Below, one piece after another: positions 6,247-12,531 of a stretch of 13,868 nucleotides of DNA. The notes beneath the pieces were generated by a model. The model was not told the DNA's origin and ran no database searches. It worked only from the letters and a program-made list of their open reading frames with translations. Position 1 is the first letter of the stretch. Every line of letters begins with the position of its first letter. Origin of the DNA: JBKPHS01 sp046729975. GTDB taxonomy: Bacteria > Actinomycetota > Thermoleophilia > Solirubrobacterales > Thermoleophilaceae. The position numbers and the translations under genes are program-made. The stretch spans positions 1 to 13,868 of the forward strand of contig JBKPHS010000145.1 of assembly GCA_046729975.1 (NCBI GenBank), written 5' to 3'.

Positions 6247-7362
6247 ATGGCGGAGGTTCAATCGGGGCTCGAGGGCGTGGTCGCCTTCGCGACAAAGATC
6301 GCCGAGCCCGACAAGGAGGGCAGCGCCCTTCGCTACCGCGGCGTCGACATCGAGGACCTCGTCGGCACGATCCCGTTCGAGCAGGTCTGGGGCCTGCTGG
6401 TGGACGACGCGTACGAGCCGGGCATGCCGCCGGCCGGGCCCCTCCCGCTGCCCCTGCGCACCCGGGACACGCGTGTGGACGTCCAGTCCGCGCTGGCTCA
6501 GCTCGCGCCGGCGTGGGGCATGAAGCAGCTCCTCGACATCTCCGACGAGGAGGCGCGCGAGAACCTCGCGGGCGCGTCCGTGATGACGCTCTCCTTCGTC
6601 GCCCAGTCGGCTCGAGGTGACGGCCAGCCGCCCGTGCCACAGGCGGAAATCGACAAGGCCACGTCGATCCCGGAGCGGTTCCTCATCCGCTGGCGGGGTG
6701 AAGCGGACCCCAAGCACGTGAAGGCGATCGACGCCTACTGGATCTCGGCCGCCGAGCACGGCATGAACGCCTCGACCTTCACGGCCCGCGTCGTCGCCTC
6801 GACCGGAGCCGACGTGGCCGCGGCGCTGTCGGCCGCGGTTGGTGCCCTGTCCGGTCCCCTCCACGGCGGCGCGCCGTCCCGCGTGCTCCAGATGCTCGAC
6901 GAGGTGGACCGGACCGGCGACGCCGACCGCTGGGTCAAGGACGCGCTCGACCGAGGCGACCGGCTGATGGGCTTCGGCCACCGCGTCTACCGAGCGGAAG
7001 ACCCGCGCGCGCGGGTGCTGCGCCGGACCGCGCGCGAGGTCGGCGCCCCGCGGCTGGAGGTCGCCGAGGCCCTCGAGCAGGCGGCGCTCGCAGAGCTCAA
7101 GGCGCGCAAGCCCGACCGCGTGCTCGCCACGAACGTCGAGTTCTGGTCGGCCGTGGTGCTCGACTACGCCGACGTGCCGCCCGACCTCTTCACGCCGATG
7201 TTCACCTCGGCGCGCGTCGCCGGCTGGTCGGCCCACATCCTCGAGCAGAAGCGCGAGGGACGCCTGATTCGCCCGACCGCCGAGTACATCGGGCACCCGC
7301 CGCGGCCGGTGGAGGCAGTCGCCCGCCACGTGGGTGACCCGGCTCCGGCGGAGGCGGCGTGA
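6247..7362 (+). CDS. citA: Citrate synthase 2 (CitA type)
   Basis: 371 residues. Condenses acetyl-CoA (or a related acyl-CoA) with oxaloacetate. Conserved stations are visible: EHGMNAST with His171, LSGPLHGGAPS with His206, MGFGHRVY with His245/Arg246, and the Arg-bearing C-terminal TSARVAGWSAHILEQKREGRLIRP. The acid that is normally Asp in NVDFYSG-type enzymes is Glu298 here, in NVEFWSAVVLDY. As I recall, mycobacterial CitA has the same NVEFW form, so this marks the CitA subfamily rather than damage. A strong AAGGAGG precedes the ATG. The stop overlaps the acyl-CoA dehydrogenase start as TGATG, so the two are coupled. This pairing suggests use of acetyl- or propionyl-CoA from fatty acids. 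A 2-methylcitrate role cannot be excluded, but no prpB or prpD is in the window. Confidence 0.88.
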   Translation: MAEVQSGLEGVVAFATKIAEPDKEGSALRYRGVDIEDLVGTIPFEQVWGLLVDDAYEPGMPPAGPLPLPLRTRDTRVDVQSALAQLAPAWGMKQLLDISDEEARENLAGASVMTLSFVAQSARGDGQPPVPQAEIDKATSIPERFLIRWRGEADPKHVKAIDAYWISAAEHGMNASTFTARVVASTGADVAAALSAAVGALSGPLHGGAPSRVLQMLDEVDRTGDADRWVKDALDRGDRLMGFGHRVYRAEDPRARVLRRTAREVGAPRLEVAEALEQAALAELKARKPDRVLATNVEFWSAVVLDYADVPPDLFTPMFTSARVAGWSAHILEQKREGRLIRPTAEYIGHPPRPVEAVARHVGDPAPAEAA

Positions 7363-9119
7363 TGGAGGCCGCCACCACGACGCAGAGCACCGAGCCGCTG
7401 CAGGGGGTTTCGTCGTTCGCAAAGTCGCTGTTCCTCGGCGAGATCCACGAGGACCTCGTCTTCCCGTTCCCGAAGCCGGACGACGACGAGCAGCGCCACA
7501 TCCGAGACCTGATCGCCTCGCTGCGCGAGTTCGCCGCCGAGTCGATCGACCCGCGCCGGATCGAGGAGCAGGGCTGGCTCGGCGACAAGGTCGTGAAGGG
7601 GCTCGGCGAGCGCGGGCTGTGCGGGCTGTACGTGCCCCCGGAGTACGGCGGTCAGGGGCTGAGCCAGACCGGCTACTGCCGCGTGAGCGAGGTCTTCGGG
7701 CAGATCGACGGAACGCTGTCCGTCGTCATGGGCGTGCACCAGTCGATCGGCATGAAGGGCATCGTCCTGTTCGGAAGCGACGAGCAGAAGGAGCGCTTCC
7801 TTCCCGATCTCGCTTCCGGCCGCAAGCTGGCGGCCTTCGCGCTCACGGAGCCCGAGGCCGGCTCCGATGCCTACAACCTCCGCTCGCGTGCCACGCTCCA
7901 GCCGGACGGGTCCTGGAAGCTGAACGGCGAGAAGCGTTACATCGGCAACGGCGACAAGGGCTCCGTGCTCGTGACGTTCGCGCGCACCGAGATCGACGGC
8001 AAGGACCGCCACACCGCGTTCATCCTGGAGAAGGGCATGCCCGGCCTCGAGGTGGGCCACCGCTACGACACGATGGGCCTGCGCGGCAACGACCTGCGCC
8101 ACCTCTACTACAACGACATCCGCGTCCCGCCCGAGAACGTGCTCGGCGAGCCCGGCGAGGGCTTCAAGATCGCGATGCACATCCTCAACAACGGGCGCAT
8201 GTCGCTCGGCACCGGTTCGGTGGGAGCGGCGAAGTGGCTGATCGACCAGACCATCGAGCACGTCAAGGAGCGCCGCCAGTTCGACCGCGCGCTCGCCGAC
8301 TTCGAGCTCGTTCAGGACAAGGTCGGCTGGATGGTCTCGTACCTGTTCGGGCTCGAGTCGATGGCCTACCTGACGACAGGGCTCGTGGACGCCGGCGTCC
8401 CCGACTACTCGCTCGAGTCGGCGATCTGCAAGGTGTCGGGCACCGAGTTCCTCTGGTACCAGGCCAACCGCGCGCTCCAGCTCAAGGGCGGCGCGGGCTA
8501 CATGCGCGACCAGCCGTACGAGAAGGTCCTGCGCGACATCCGCATCTTCCCGATCTTCGAGGGCGCCAACGACGTGATGCGGGCGTTCGTGGCGCTCTCA
8601 GGCATGAAGCCGCTCGGCGAGGAGCTGAAGGGTGTCGGCGAGGTGAACTTCGGCGATCCGATCGGATCGCTCGGCGTGCTGGCCGAGTACGTGGGCGGCC
8701 GGATCCAGCGGGAGGTGCGCCCGGACCGTGTCACGATGGCGCATGATGAGCTGAAGGACCTCGCAGACCCGCTGACCGGGCAGGTCAAGCGACTGCGCGA
8801 GGTATCCGAGTCCCTGCTGCGCGAGCACCGCGGCGGCATCATCGAGCGCCAGTTCATGCAGAAGCGCCTGGCGGACGCGGTCGCCGACATCTACGCGCAG
8901 ATAGCCGTGCTGTCTCGCGTCACGTCGATCTTCGACGATCACGGCGTCGAGCCATCGGGCCAGGAGCGCTACATCGCACAGACCTTCTGCACCCGCGCCG
9001 CCGGCCGGGTCGAGGCGAACTTCAACCAGGTCGAGCAGAACGACGACGAGCGGATGGTTGCTATTGCGAAGCTCGCCTACAAGCGCGGCAGCTATGGATA
9101 TGCGTTTTTTGAGGACTGA
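7362..9119 (+). CDS. Acyl-CoA dehydrogenase, VLCAD/ACAD9-like
   Basis: 585 residues, longer than the ~380-residue classical enzymes because of a C-terminal helical extension, as in VLCAD/ACAD9. FAD-dependent alpha,beta-dehydrogenation of acyl-CoA is expected. Seen: FAD/substrate signature AFALTEPEAGSDAYNL at 158-173, RRQFDRAL at 304-311, QLKGGAGYMRDQPYEK near 373-388, and the catalytic Glu400 in IFPIFEGANDVMRAFVAL, the same location as the VLCAD catalytic base. The extension (about 430-585) contains EVRPDRVTM and TFCTRAAGRVEANF. ATG 7362 overlaps the citA stop; a GTG one codon earlier is less likely. The stop lies at the outer foot of the heptamer palindrome. Chain-length preference cannot be read from sequence. 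Confidence 0.88.
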   Translation: MEAATTTQSTEPLQGVSSFAKSLFLGEIHEDLVFPFPKPDDDEQRHIRDLIASLREFAAESIDPRRIEEQGWLGDKVVKGLGERGLCGLYVPPEYGGQGLSQTGYCRVSEVFGQIDGTLSVVMGVHQSIGMKGIVLFGSDEQKERFLPDLASGRKLAAFALTEPEAGSDAYNLRSRATLQPDGSWKLNGEKRYIGNGDKGSVLVTFARTEIDGKDRHTAFILEKGMPGLEVGHRYDTMGLRGNDLRHLYYNDIRVPPENVLGEPGEGFKIAMHILNNGRMSLGTGSVGAAKWLIDQTIEHVKERRQFDRALADFELVQDKVGWMVSYLFGLESMAYLTTGLVDAGVPDYSLESAICKVSGTEFLWYQANRALQLKGGAGYMRDQPYEKVLRDIRIFPIFEGANDVMRAFVALSGMKPLGEELKGVGEVNFGDPIGSLGVLAEYVGGRIQREVRPDRVTMAHDELKDLADPLTGQVKRLREVSESLLREHRGGIIERQFMQKRLADAVADIYAQIAVLSRVTSIFDDHGVEPSGQERYIAQTFCTRAAGRVEANFNQVEQNDDERMVAIAKLAYKRGSYGYAFFED

Positions 9120-9189
9120 GTCGTCAGTCTTCGGTCGTCAGTCGTCAGGGTCAGGGTACTGACGACTGACGACTGACGACTGACGACTC
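9118..9189. repeat. Heptamer-built palindrome between convergent genes, possible bidirectional terminator
   Basis: Left arm: four heptamers (TCGTCAG, TCTTCGG, TCGTCAG, TCGTCAG; 9121-9148). A 10-nt spacer GGTCAGGGTA follows. Right arm: four perfect CTGACGA units (9159-9186). The arms are complementary across 28 bp with one mismatch and one G-T pair. Three flanking base pairs (9118-9120 with 9187-9189) extend the stem to about 31 bp. The stem starts at the stop codon of the acyl-CoA dehydrogenase gene and ends inside the convergent membrane-protein frame. It could stop transcription from both sides, but no T-tract follows either arm. Each arm is also a tandem repeat, so the structure can grow by slippage. 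It is not a CRISPR (unit far too short, no spacers). Confidence 0.93.
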
Positions 9190-9599
9190 GAATTCGGCAG
9201 CCGCTCCGTCGGTAGATCGTCCGGCGGCCGCTTCGCCCGCTCCCGCAACCCGGCCAGCGCCACGATTGCGGCGCCCACCAGCGCCAGCAGACCCTGGCCG
9301 AGCGGCCTATCGAAGATACGCACGAGGATCAGGAAGCCGGCCCACAAGCCAGCCGCTGCCACGATCGTCCCGTCCCCGAACGGCAGGTGGAAGGGCTCGC
9401 CGTCGGCACGCTTCTTGAGCAGGTACAGGACGCCGAGACCGACCAGCACGATCGCCGCCTCCACGAACGAGAACGGCCCGATCGAGCTGACGATCAGGAC
9501 GACCGCGCCGGCGGCAGCCGCGCGCTGCTCCGCGTTGAGCCGGCGCCACGAGGACCCGGTCGCGGGTGGGGGCCGATCAGAGGGGCCGGCGTCCGCCAA
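9138..9599 (-). CDS. Small multi-helix membrane protein with repeat-derived C-terminus
   Basis: 153 residues, no family recognised. A hydrophilic N-terminus (MADAGPSDRPPP) is followed by hydrophobic stretches at about 27-44, 46-62, 77-95 and 102-118, suggesting four membrane helices with a charged KKRADGEPFH loop between helices 2 and 3. The start overlaps the DUF2203 gene by 23 nt, so it is likely the third gene of that operon. Residues 137-153 and the stop codon are read entirely from the heptamer palindrome (9138-9191): the heptamer cycles through three frames to give SSRQSSVVSRQ. The original C-terminus may have been replaced when the repeat arose. The protein is probably real because of its membrane pattern and operon position; the start is less certain. 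Confidence 0.68.
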   Translation of the reverse strand: MADAGPSDRPPPATGSSWRRLNAEQRAAAAGAVVLIVSSIGPFSFVEAAIVLVGLGVLYLLKKRADGEPFHLPFGDGTIVAAAGLWAGFLILVRIFDRPLGQGLLALVGAAIVALAGLRERAKRPPDDLPTERLPNSSRQSSVVSRQYPDPDD

Positions 9600-9954
9600 A
9601 CCCCGTCTCCGGCTCGTGCCAGAAGCCGATCTCGTCCTCGCCCTCTTCCCAGCACAGATAGACCTCCTCGTCGTCCCGCAGGGAGGGAAAGTCGACCAGG
9701 CCGCGGTCGAGGTCGCGCAGCACGACGTCCATCCCCTGCAGCTCCGCGAGCGCGCGCTGAAGCTCCACGAACGCCTCGCCTACTACGCGTCCCGGGCCTC
9801 CGCCGCCGTTGGAGGGCGCCGCGCCCGAGAGGATCTCCCGCGCCTCCTCGTCCGCCAGTCCCTCGCGTGCCGCGCGCAGGCGCTCGATCCTCTCGCTCAC
9901 CCAGGGCAGCGCCGCGTTCGCCTGCTCGACGGTGTAGTGGCGCTCGTGCCTCAC
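9577..9954 (-). CDS. DUF2203 family protein
   Basis: 125 residues, cytoplasmic, no signal peptide or membrane segment. It follows the DUF2203 pattern: an N-terminal HYTVEQANAALPWV at 6-19, a helical middle with a glycine-rich insert (SNGGGGPG, 48-55), then GMDVVLRDLDRGLVDFPS at 74-91, EVYLCWEEGEDEIGFWH at 97-113, and a terminal GFGGRRPL. Function is not known; the conserved acidic, Trp and His residues near the C-terminus could bind a ligand or metal, but that is speculation. The GTG start overlaps the EVE gene stop (GTGA), so the two are translationally coupled. The downstream membrane-protein gene overlaps its end by 23 nt. Confidence 0.87.
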   Translation of the reverse strand: MRHERHYTVEQANAALPWVSERIERLRAAREGLADEEAREILSGAAPSNGGGGPGRVVGEAFVELQRALAELQGMDVVLRDLDRGLVDFPSLRDDEEVYLCWEEGEDEIGFWHEPETGFGGRRPL

Positions 9955-10424
9955 CTGTGTGCCGCAACGCCGGCCGCGGCGCGCATCCGATCCTCGACCA
10001 GGCGCGCGTCGGCCTCAGGCACCGTGCGAAGCTGACCCTGAAAGGCGAGCCGCCAGTGCTCGGCGGGCCACTTGCGCACGTGCTCCAGCTCGGGGGCGAG
10101 CTCCTCGGCCGGCACGAACTCCCCCTCGTCGAGCACCACCACCGGCTCCGTCTCGAAGCGCCACGGATAGGCATCCGCGTTGCCCGGCTTGCCGGGCCAG
10201 ATCTTCGTTCGGTCCTCGCGCATCTCTCCGGTGACGCGGGCTATGGCCCCGAACGCCTGCACCTTCGTCACGTAGTAGACGATCAGGTCCCCGGGCTCCA
10301 CCTGCTCGGCGAGCCGGCGCCGCCTCTCCTTCATTCCAGCGATCCGGAAGCCGTGCTCGCGTGTGGCGCGGAAGTTCTCGAGCGAGCCGGTGAGAATCCA
10401 GGTCTTGCGCTCGGTCTCGGCCAC
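9951..10424 (-). CDS. EVE domain-containing protein (PUA-like fold)
   Basis: 157 residues. EVE domains are PUA-related folds proposed to read modified bases in DNA or RNA. Seen: the opening strand TWILTGSLENFRATREHGFR at 8-27, the MKERRRRLAEQVEPGDLIVYYV stretch at 31-52 with the family's 'PGD.i.yYv' turn, FGAIARVTGEM at 58-68, then YPWRFETEPVVVL and the WPAEHWRLAFQG tail. The GTG start at 10424 has no Shine-Dalgarno but follows a TAATCT hexamer by 7 nt, consistent with a leaderless mRNA. First gene of an operon with DUF2203 and a membrane protein. No methyltransferase or restriction gene is nearby to suggest which modification it might recognise. Confidence 0.85.
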   Translation of the reverse strand: MAETERKTWILTGSLENFRATREHGFRIAGMKERRRRLAEQVEPGDLIVYYVTKVQAFGAIARVTGEMREDRTKIWPGKPGNADAYPWRFETEPVVVLDEGEFVPAEELAPELEHVRKWPAEHWRLAFQGQLRTVPEADARLVEDRMRAAAGVAAHR

Positions 10425-10431
10425 GCGGCGA

Positions 10432-10437
10432 AGATTA
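10432..10437 (-). promoter_or_regulatory. Candidate -10 element of the EVE operon
   Basis: TAATCT on the minus strand, 7 nt before GTG 10424, the same spacing seen for the moxR GTG. No clear -35. Expected to give a leaderless transcript. Confidence 0.45.
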
Positions 10438-10460
10438 TCCCCGCGTCCTCACACCACATG

Positions 10461-10466
10461 TACCAT
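10461..10466 (+). promoter_or_regulatory. Candidate -10 element of the duplicated-domain gene
   Basis: TACCAT, 6 nt before ATG 10473 and divergent from the EVE promoter within a 48-bp gap. No Shine-Dalgarno precedes the ATG, so a leaderless mRNA is likely. No clear -35. Confidence 0.4.
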
Positions 10467-10472
10467 CGCCTC

Positions 10473-10859
10473 ATGACAGACGACTTCGAGCTGATCGGCC
10501 CCGACGAGACCGCCTACCGGCTCGATCTCACCCCCACCCAGACGACCGTCACGCGCACCGCGCTGCGGTCCCTGCGAGCCAACTTCGGCCATGACGAGCA
10601 CGATGTTCAGCGGGTGGTCCGAGCCGCGCTCGACAAGCTGCCCGAGGGCGGGGGCGACCCGGCCGTCACCTGGGTCGAGCTGACTCCCGCACAGCTCAAG
10701 ATCACCTACACGGCGCTGCGGTCCCTGCTCGACGACTTCGGGCACGACGAGCACGAGGTGCATCGCGCCATCCGCGAGGTGATCGACAAGCTGCCGGACG
10801 AGCACGCGATTCGGGCGATCGACCTGAAGCGCGAGCTCGGCGGCGAGGCCGCAGCCTGA
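10473..10859 (+). CDS. Small acidic protein of two tandem repeats, unknown function
   Basis: 128 residues, soluble, no signal peptide. It consists of two copies of one ~40-residue unit: residues 18-57 (LDLTPTQTTVTRTALRSLRA...) and 69-108 (VELTPAQLKITYTALRSLLD...). Each carries FGHDEH (38-43 and 89-94) and ends in DKLP. The copies are offset by 51 codons, and the DNA still shares GCGCTGCGGTCCCTG, so the duplication is fairly recent or constrained. Each unit looks like two amphipathic helices joined by the FGHDEH loop. The His/Asp/Glu cluster could bind metal, but that is a guess. The open frame continues far upstream, but that part is antisense to the EVE/DUF2203 genes; the start is set by the -10-like TACCAT and the divergent layout. 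No named family recognised. Confidence 0.75.
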   Translation: MTDDFELIGPDETAYRLDLTPTQTTVTRTALRSLRANFGHDEHDVQRVVRAALDKLPEGGGDPAVTWVELTPAQLKITYTALRSLLDDFGHDEHEVHRAIREVIDKLPDEHAIRAIDLKRELGGEAAA

Positions 10860-10866
10860 ACTGCTG

Positions 10867-11172
10867 CTAGTCGATCGGTATGTCCTCGACGCGCACGTCG
10901 CGGCGACGGCCGTCGAGGCGCTCGAGGTACCAGTCGATCAGCGCTCGCAGAGCGAGCAGCAGCTCACGCACGAGTGCCGTGAACTGCTCCTGGAGGTCAC
11001 GCGGCAGCGCGCGGCGGAGGCCGTCCAGCAGCAGGAAGAGGGGCGCCAGGTCGGGCCCGCCACGACGGGGCCTCGGCGGTGGGTCGAGCGGGTCCCAGTC
11101 CACACGCGGCGGGGGGCGGCGAGGCGCGTCCCAACGGATGTCCTCAGGTGGTGTCTTGTGAGGTTGCTCCAT
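10867..11172 (-). CDS. Small proline-rich protein coupled to ArsA-like ATPase, unknown function
   Basis: 101 residues. The N-terminal half is proline/aspartate/tryptophan-rich and probably unstructured (KTPPEDIRWDAPRRPPPRVD, then WDPLDPPPRPRRGG). Residues about 40-85 form strongly amphipathic helices (LAPLFLLLDGLRRAL, then FTALVRELLLALRALIDWYL), followed by an acidic tail ending VEDIPID. The open frame goes further upstream inside the ArsA gene, but the ATG at 11172 is the natural start: a GAAGG-type site precedes it and the overlap with the ArsA stop is 29 nt. Such overlap suggests coupled translation and perhaps a physical partnership with the ATPase. The helix pair could pack on a membrane or protein surface. 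Its stop lies 7 bp from the convergent duplicated-repeat gene. I do not recognise a family. Confidence 0.7.
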   Translation of the reverse strand: MEQPHKTPPEDIRWDAPRRPPPRVDWDPLDPPPRPRRGGPDLAPLFLLLDGLRRALPRDLQEQFTALVRELLLALRALIDWYLERLDGRRRDVRVEDIPID

Positions 11173-12346
11173 CTTCGCCCTTCTCGAACAGGACCTCGAG
11201 TGCCCCTTCCTCGAATCGCGCCGAACGCGGCCGGTAGGCGGCCATCGCAGGCGGCAGCATGATAGTTCGCTTCTGCCCGCCGACCCGCACGACCATCTCG
11301 AGCCCGATCTTCTTGAGGTCGATGTCGGCCTTCTCGGCGAACGGGATCGGCAGCCGAAGGGTCGCGCGACCGTTCTCGGCCACGAGCTCCTGCGACAGCT
11401 CCTCGTAGAGCAGCGCCCCGGCGTCGCTGGTCCCGAACAGCACGTTGCCGAGGCGGTCGAGCATCTCCGCGCCGACGACCTCCTGGTCGAAGAACGGCGC
11501 ATCGAGGATCGGGACCGGCGAGAACGCCGAGCGCACGAGCTCCATCTGCTCCTGCTGGAGCGCTCGCCAGGCCGCGAAGTAGCCGTCCTCGACGTCGGCC
11601 GGGAAGACCCGGTTCACGACCACGGCATCAGTCAGATAGCCGTAGAGGTTCAGGTAGGTGAAGGTCCGCATCGCCTCGCGGATGACCATGCGGTCCGGGT
11701 TCATCACGAGGCGGATCGACGTCGCGGCCCGGTCCCGCAGGATGCCGTTCATCGCCACCAGGTTCTTGACCAGTCGCTGGACGTCGTCGAAGACCGCCTC
11801 GCCGGGGAGCGGCACGTCCAGGAGGCTTCGCGCCAGCGGGCGCGCCGCCGCGACGATGCGCCTCTCCCACGGGAAGACCTTCTCGAGCCACCAGCTCGCG
11901 ACGTCCGGGAACGACAGGAGGCGCAGCGTCTCGCCGGTCGGCGCGCAGTCCACGACGATCGCGTCGTAGTCCTCGGCATCGTGGTGACGCTTGATCTGAA
12001 GGAGCGAGAAGAGCTCATCCATCCCCGGCGGCACCGTCAGCTCCTCGGCGGAGATCCGGTCCACGCCGCGCTCCTCGAGCAGCTCGCCGAGCCAGTCCTG
12101 CACGGCGTCCCAGTTGCGCTCCATCTCCTCCTGCGCCTGCACCTCCTGGCCGAAGAGGTTCTCGCCGCACTGCGTCGGGCCGGAGCCGAGATCGGCCTCG
12201 AGCGAGTCGGACAGGCTGTGCGCGGGATCGGTCGAGAGCACGATCGTCCGCAGCCCGCCGGCAGCGAGGCGGCGAGCCGTGGCCGCGGCCACGCTCGTCT
12301 TGCCCACGCCGCCCTTGCCCGTGTAGAGGATCGTGCGCGGCGCCAT
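11144..12346 (-). CDS. ArsA/GET3-family ATPase with C-terminal HSP20-like domain
   Basis: About 400 residues, a single ATPase unit. Seen: deviant Walker A GKGGVGKT at 10-17, switch I STDPAHSLSDS at 38-48, and switch II VDCAPTGETLRLL at 132-144. The tail at about 329-388 matches the HSP20-like beta-sandwich found in bacterial ArsA proteins (RLPIPFAEKADIDLKKIGLE, then VRVGGQKRTIMLPPAM). Only two cysteines are visible (60 and 134), so neither the arsenite-binding cysteine set nor a GET3 CxxC zinc site is present. No arsR or arsB is nearby. A role in arsenite export is therefore unlikely; handling of a hydrophobic or membrane protein client is a reasonable guess. Start uncertain: ATG 12346 (chosen, close to the P-loop) or ATG 12358; neither has a clear ribosome binding site. 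Confidence 0.85.
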   Translation of the reverse strand: MAPRTILYTGKGGVGKTSVAAATARRLAAGGLRTIVLSTDPAHSLSDSLEADLGSGPTQCGENLFGQEVQAQEEMERNWDAVQDWLGELLEERGVDRISAEELTVPPGMDELFSLLQIKRHHDAEDYDAIVVDCAPTGETLRLLSFPDVASWWLEKVFPWERRIVAAARPLARSLLDVPLPGEAVFDDVQRLVKNLVAMNGILRDRAATSIRLVMNPDRMVIREAMRTFTYLNLYGYLTDAVVVNRVFPADVEDGYFAAWRALQQEQMELVRSAFSPVPILDAPFFDQEVVGAEMLDRLGNVLFGTSDAGALLYEELSQELVAENGRATLRLPIPFAEKADIDLKKIGLEMVVRVGGQKRTIMLPPAMAAYRPRSARFEEGALEVLFEKGEDGATSQDTT

Positions 12347-12431
12347 GAGGGGCGCCATCGTACCGGCGTTGGTCACACGCGCCCGCAATTACGGCCCGTC
12401 CGGACGGCGCCTGGACGCGCCTGACGCCGTC

Positions 12432-12471
12432 CGTGGGGATCGCCGATGCTTCTGCATCGACTCACCCCACG
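12432..12471 (-). terminator. Interrupted hairpin downstream of the epimerase gene, possible terminator
   Basis: The outer stem CGTGGGG/CCCCACG (12432-12438 with 12465-12471) encloses an inner stem CGATGC/GCATCG (12444-12449 with 12454-12459) with a TTCT loop. Another inverted repeat, CGGACGGCG/CGCCGTCCG (12401-12409 with 12425-12433), adjoins it. It lies in the 185-bp gap between the epimerase stop and the ArsA start. There is no T-tract, so termination is uncertain; a regulatory role for the ArsA gene is the alternative. Nothing else recognisable in this gap. Confidence 0.35.
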
Positions 12472-12531
12472 TCCGCCGTCAGCCACGCCCAGTCACTCGT
12501 CCGATCCGGACCGTACTTACAGTCGCGTGCG

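Noticed and set aside
6121..8261. Long minus-strand frames opposite citA and the acyl-CoA dehydrogenase
   Set aside because: Shadows of two well-recognised plus-strand enzymes; no family pattern in the antisense translation.
9121..9186. CRISPR array
   Set aside because: The units are 7 nt, directly adjacent and in opposing orientation; there are no spacers and no cas genes.
9951..10424. EVE protein as part of a restriction or anti-phage island
   Set aside because: No nuclease, methyltransferase, integrase or base-composition change is visible around it.
9387..10472. N-terminal 362 residues of a 490-residue plus-strand frame
   Set aside because: Antisense to the EVE, DUF2203 and membrane-protein genes. 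Only the part from 10473 shows protein-like sequence, with its internal repeat.
11144..12346. Arsenite efflux ATPase
   Set aside because: Lacks the arsenite-binding cysteine set and there are no arsB, arsR or arsD neighbours; ArsA family membership alone does not prove this role.
12376..12388. Upstream TTG/GTG starts for the ArsA-like gene
   Set aside because: They add a short non-conserved leader before the P-loop strand with no ribosome binding site; the ATG codons at 12346 or 12358 are more natural.
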